Assembly (NCBI GenBank): GCA_934630905.1
Contig: CAKTXN010000040.1
Location: 1-16,391 of the forward strand
DNA length: 16,391 nucleotides
Origin: an uncultured Eggerthellaceae bacterium
GTDB taxonomy: Bacteria > Actinomycetota > Coriobacteriia > Coriobacteriales > Eggerthellaceae
Direction of reading: 5' to 3'
Part shown: one piece after another, positions 14,449-16,391 of the stretch
Position numbering within the stretch: position 1 is the stretch's first letter
How the letters are laid out: every line of letters starts with the position of its first letter
Made by a program: the position numbers and the translations under genes
The notes under the pieces: model-generated
Databases searched by the model: none
Seen by the model: the letters and a program-made list of their open reading frames with translations, nothing else
What the model was told of the DNA's origin: nothing

Positions 14449-14875
14449 TACCAATGCGCTTATTGATCACGTAGCACAAAGGCAGCCTTACTGCAGGGCT
14501 ATAGACGAGCTTTGCGTTGCATCCTATTTTGGTGATATTGAGCTTTGGGTTCCTGTGCAGTCATTCCTTGATGCGCTCTATTCGTTGCGAAAAATGACAG
14601 ATCAGCGAACTTTACGCAATGCATTCATAGGGTGTCTTGAGTTTTTCCACCCCTGTGGAAGCCGCGCAAACGATCTTCTAGCTGCCTTGAAATCAAACTG
14701 GCCCGATGTCGAAGACTATCTTATTGCATGCAGCGCGATACATGTTGACGCGGACTATCTTGTCACAAGAGACACTGCTGGCTTCGCTTCGTCGAAAGTA
14801 AAAACAATAACCCCCGATGAAGCAATCAAAATGCTTCGGGAAAAGGGGCTCACCTATGAGAAAGTCGAACTATAA
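14432..14875 (+). CDS. PIN-domain toxin
   Basis: A 147-residue PIN ribonuclease. Seen are the first-strand LLLDTNALID (Asp6), the helix with SFLDALY (acidic Asp47 where Glu is common), DVEDYLIACSA (Asp92, Glu94, Asp95) and VTRDTAGF (Asp114). PIN toxins cut RNA with a metal centre built from three or four acidic residues, and the antitoxin blocks them. It overlaps the antitoxin gene by 17 nt. The protein length is normal and the core is intact, so the module is probably functional. It ends 13 nt before the convergent DUF6273-like gene. Confidence 0.88.
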   Translation: MKLLLDTNALIDHVAQRQPYCRAIDELCVASYFGDIELWVPVQSFLDALYSLRKMTDQRTLRNAFIGCLEFFHPCGSRANDLLAALKSNWPDVEDYLIACSAIHVDADYLVTRDTAGFASSKVKTITPDEAIKMLREKGLTYEKVEL

Positions 14876-14888
14876 ACCCAGCGCTCCC

Positions 14889-15638
14889 CTAGCGCGCCAG
14901 CCAGAATGCGGGGCGAATCGCGTATTTGTCGTTGTCCACGAAGCAGCCGTACGTGAACACGCTGCCATCGCTCAGCACCAGGCATGCATGGTTGGGATTT
15001 TCGCTGGGCGTACGCAGCCACCAGCGGCAAACGTCGCCCTCGTCCAGCCACACGCCGCGTTTCTTCGCGAAATCCGTGCACGTGCAAATGCGCTGTTCAG
15101 GCTTATCGAAGAAGCGATTCGCCTGGTTAACGGATAGTAGGAACACTTTTTCGCGCGCCAGTGTTTCCGTAAGGTTCTCGTGGCCTTTCGTGGTCACGCC
15201 ATCTTCGTTGCTTACCAAAATGCGCGCACGTTCCTCGGGTGTGAAAGCACCTTGCAGAAACTCGCTGTTCAACCACTTACGAATCGAGCTTCCCTGCCAA
15301 TCAACGTTCACGTCAAGCTCGTTATACGGACGGCAATCAACGCCGTGCACGGAAAGAACAAGTGCCTTTTCGTCATCGCAGTGCAGCGCGAACCACTCAA
15401 TGTCTTCGCCGCCCCAACTACCCATGGTAACAAAAGAACCCCTGATCATAGGAGCATGAATCGCTTTCTTTGCGGCAGCCGCATCGGACTCAGACGCAAC
15501 CGACAATACAGCACCCGCAATTCCCGCCCGATCGCTTTTCAGCTGTTCAAGCATCGCAAGCGGAAACCCGCAGTTCGGGCATGCCACCGCATAAGAAGAA
15601 ATCTGATGTTCGCATTCGGGGCAGCTAATCAGCGCCAT
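14889..15638 (-). CDS. zinc-ribbon plus DUF6273-like protein
   Basis: A 249-residue protein. Residues 6-23 form a zinc ribbon with CPEC and CPNCGFPL knuckles (Cys6, Cys9, Cys20, Cys23). Residues about 70-249 match the DUF6273 pattern: SSIRKWLNSEFLQGAFTPEER, a KVFLLSVNQANRFF element, WWLRTPSENPNHACLVLSDG and YAIRPAFWLAR. DUF6273 proteins have an unknown role; the fold resembles formylglycine-type/C-type-lectin-like domains in my recollection, an uncertain link. There is no signal peptide. A good AAGGAGC precedes ATG 15638. It is convergent with the PIN toxin, from which 13 nt separate it. It is the second zinc-ribbon protein in this window. Confidence 0.85.
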   Translation of the reverse strand: MALISCPECEHQISSYAVACPNCGFPLAMLEQLKSDRAGIAGAVLSVASESDAAAAKKAIHAPMIRGSFVTMGSWGGEDIEWFALHCDDEKALVLSVHGVDCRPYNELDVNVDWQGSSIRKWLNSEFLQGAFTPEERARILVSNEDGVTTKGHENLTETLAREKVFLLSVNQANRFFDKPEQRICTCTDFAKKRGVWLDEGDVCRWWLRTPSENPNHACLVLSDGSVFTYGCFVDNDKYAIRPAFWLAR

Positions 15639-15912
15639 ACAAGAAGCTCCTTTTCATGAGAAACACGAAACCACTCAGTCGAAGCCGCACGCAAGCAAGC
15701 ATCGCCCGCTCTTCCGCGCGCGACTTTCGCACCGGTTTAAGAATCGTGCCTATTTTACACGACCGCGCCGCCGCATGCCACGATTACCGCATTTATGCGT
15801 ATTAATCCGCCGAAGCACCACGCCATCGCCACACTACCCGTACGGCTCATCGCATACGCACCCGTCGCTACGCATCAACGCTCTTCGCGTTTGAGCCTTC
15901 CCGGCTTGTCCC

Positions 15913-16391
15913 TTACTCCACCGTCACGCTCTTTGCCAAGTTGCGCGGCTGATCAACGTCGCATCCGCGTAACAACGCAATGGAGCGCGCGAACAGCTGC
16001 AACGGAACGCTGGCCGTAATGGGAATGAAGCAATCGCGCACTTTCGGAATGTAAATCACGTAATCGGCATGCGCTTTAATTTCCTCGTCGCCTTCCGTGG
16101 CAACAACCACAATCTTCGCACCGCGCGCACGGGCTTCCTGCAAATTGCTGACCACTTTGTCATAAACCGGCCCGCGCGTTGCGATAGCAATCACGGGGAA
16201 GCCATCGGAAATGAGCGCGATGGGTCCATGTTTCATTTCGCCCGCCGCATATGCTTCCGCGTGCAGGTAGCTGATCTCCTTCAGCTTCAGCGCGCCCTCG
16301 AGGGCGATGGGGTACATGGCGCCGCGGCCGAGGAAGAGCACGTCGCGGGCCTTGGCAACCTCGGCGGCGAGTTCGCGGATCGTCGCGTCCT
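15913..16391 (-). CDS. glmS: glutamine--fructose-6-phosphate aminotransferase, C-terminal part
   Basis: The window ends inside the gene. The 158 visible residues comprise the C-terminal part of the isomerase domain (second SIS domain): VLFLGRGAMYPIALEGALKL, KEISYLHAEAYAAGEMKHGP, and the closing NLAKSVTVE tail, a strong GlmS signature. GlmS makes glucosamine-6-phosphate, the first committed step to peptidoglycan amino sugars. The frame continues without interruption to the window edge. A weak hairpin (15875-15881 with 15887-15894) downstream on the minus strand could contribute to termination, but it has no T tract. The 15639-15912 gap shows no gene. Confidence 0.95.
   Translation of the reverse strand, partial: DATIRELAAEVAKARDVLFLGRGAMYPIALEGALKLKEISYLHAEAYAAGEMKHGPIALISDGFPVIAIATRGPVYDKVVSNLQEARARGAKIVVVATEGDEEIKAHADYVIYIPKVRDCFIPITASVPLQLFARSIALLRGCDVDQPRNLAKSVTVE

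Noticed and set aside
14817..15137. 106-residue plus-strand frame
   Set aside because: Begins within the PIN gene and runs antisense to the DUF6273-like gene; no domain.

Overview
The window looks like a chromosomal stretch of a Gram-positive, fairly GC-rich anaerobe, most likely a Coriobacteriia member (Eggerthellaceae-like). This is inferred from gene style and content: a URO-D-fold methyltransferase-like gene beside a zinc-ribbon/GAP-repeat miniprotein, a Bce-type peptide-sensing module, an OPT transporter and a P1 peptidase. No rRNA, tRNA, CRISPR array or insertion sequence was found, so the taxonomy is only moderately secure.

Layout. 3-80: tail of an unidentified plus-strand gene. 83-326: non-coding, with strong dyads including two mutually exclusive stems. 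327-545: 72-residue zinc-ribbon protein with collagen-like GAP repeats. 772-1767: uroporphyrinogen decarboxylase/MtaA-like protein, closed by a strong terminator. 1813-3091: candidate RNA-regulated HEPN system. A consensus sigma-70 promoter drives a predicted RNA of about 67 nt that can fold as an H-type pseudoknot and ends in a hairpin plus T7. It overlaps the start of an Abi_2 (AbiD/AbiF-like) gene whose protein also carries a C-terminal recombinase-style HTH. 3297-8262 (minus): two-component system (OmpR-type regulator and short intramembrane-type kinase) followed by an ABC ATPase and large FtsX-like permease, a BceRS-BceAB-type antimicrobial-peptide sensing and resistance module. A shared 18-bp operator-like dyad lies before the regulator and before the ATPase.

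8751-9782: P1 (DmpA-type) self-processing peptidase. It converges on a CoaX-like protein (9993-10781, minus) whose first ATP-binding motif is altered. 10922-12586: OPT-family transporter with a strong terminator. 12972-14036: cytoplasmic SGNH/GDSL hydrolase. 14143-14875: RelB/DinJ-type antitoxin and PIN toxin, overlapping, preceded by a 27-bp odd palindrome over the promoter. 14889-15638 (minus): zinc ribbon plus DUF6273-like protein. 15913-16391 (minus): C-terminal part of GlmS, cut by the window end.

The most interesting item is the 1813-3091 locus. Abi_2 HEPN genes are known to associate with a structured RNA (the abiF RNA motif), and RNA-antitoxin control of such HEPN toxins has been proposed. 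Here a promoter, a pseudoknot-capable RNA, a terminator, paired TTTCGAAA palindromes and a HEPN protein with a fused DNA-binding domain lie within 1.3 kb. The other defence-type modules (PIN toxin-antitoxin, Bce module) are of recognised kinds.
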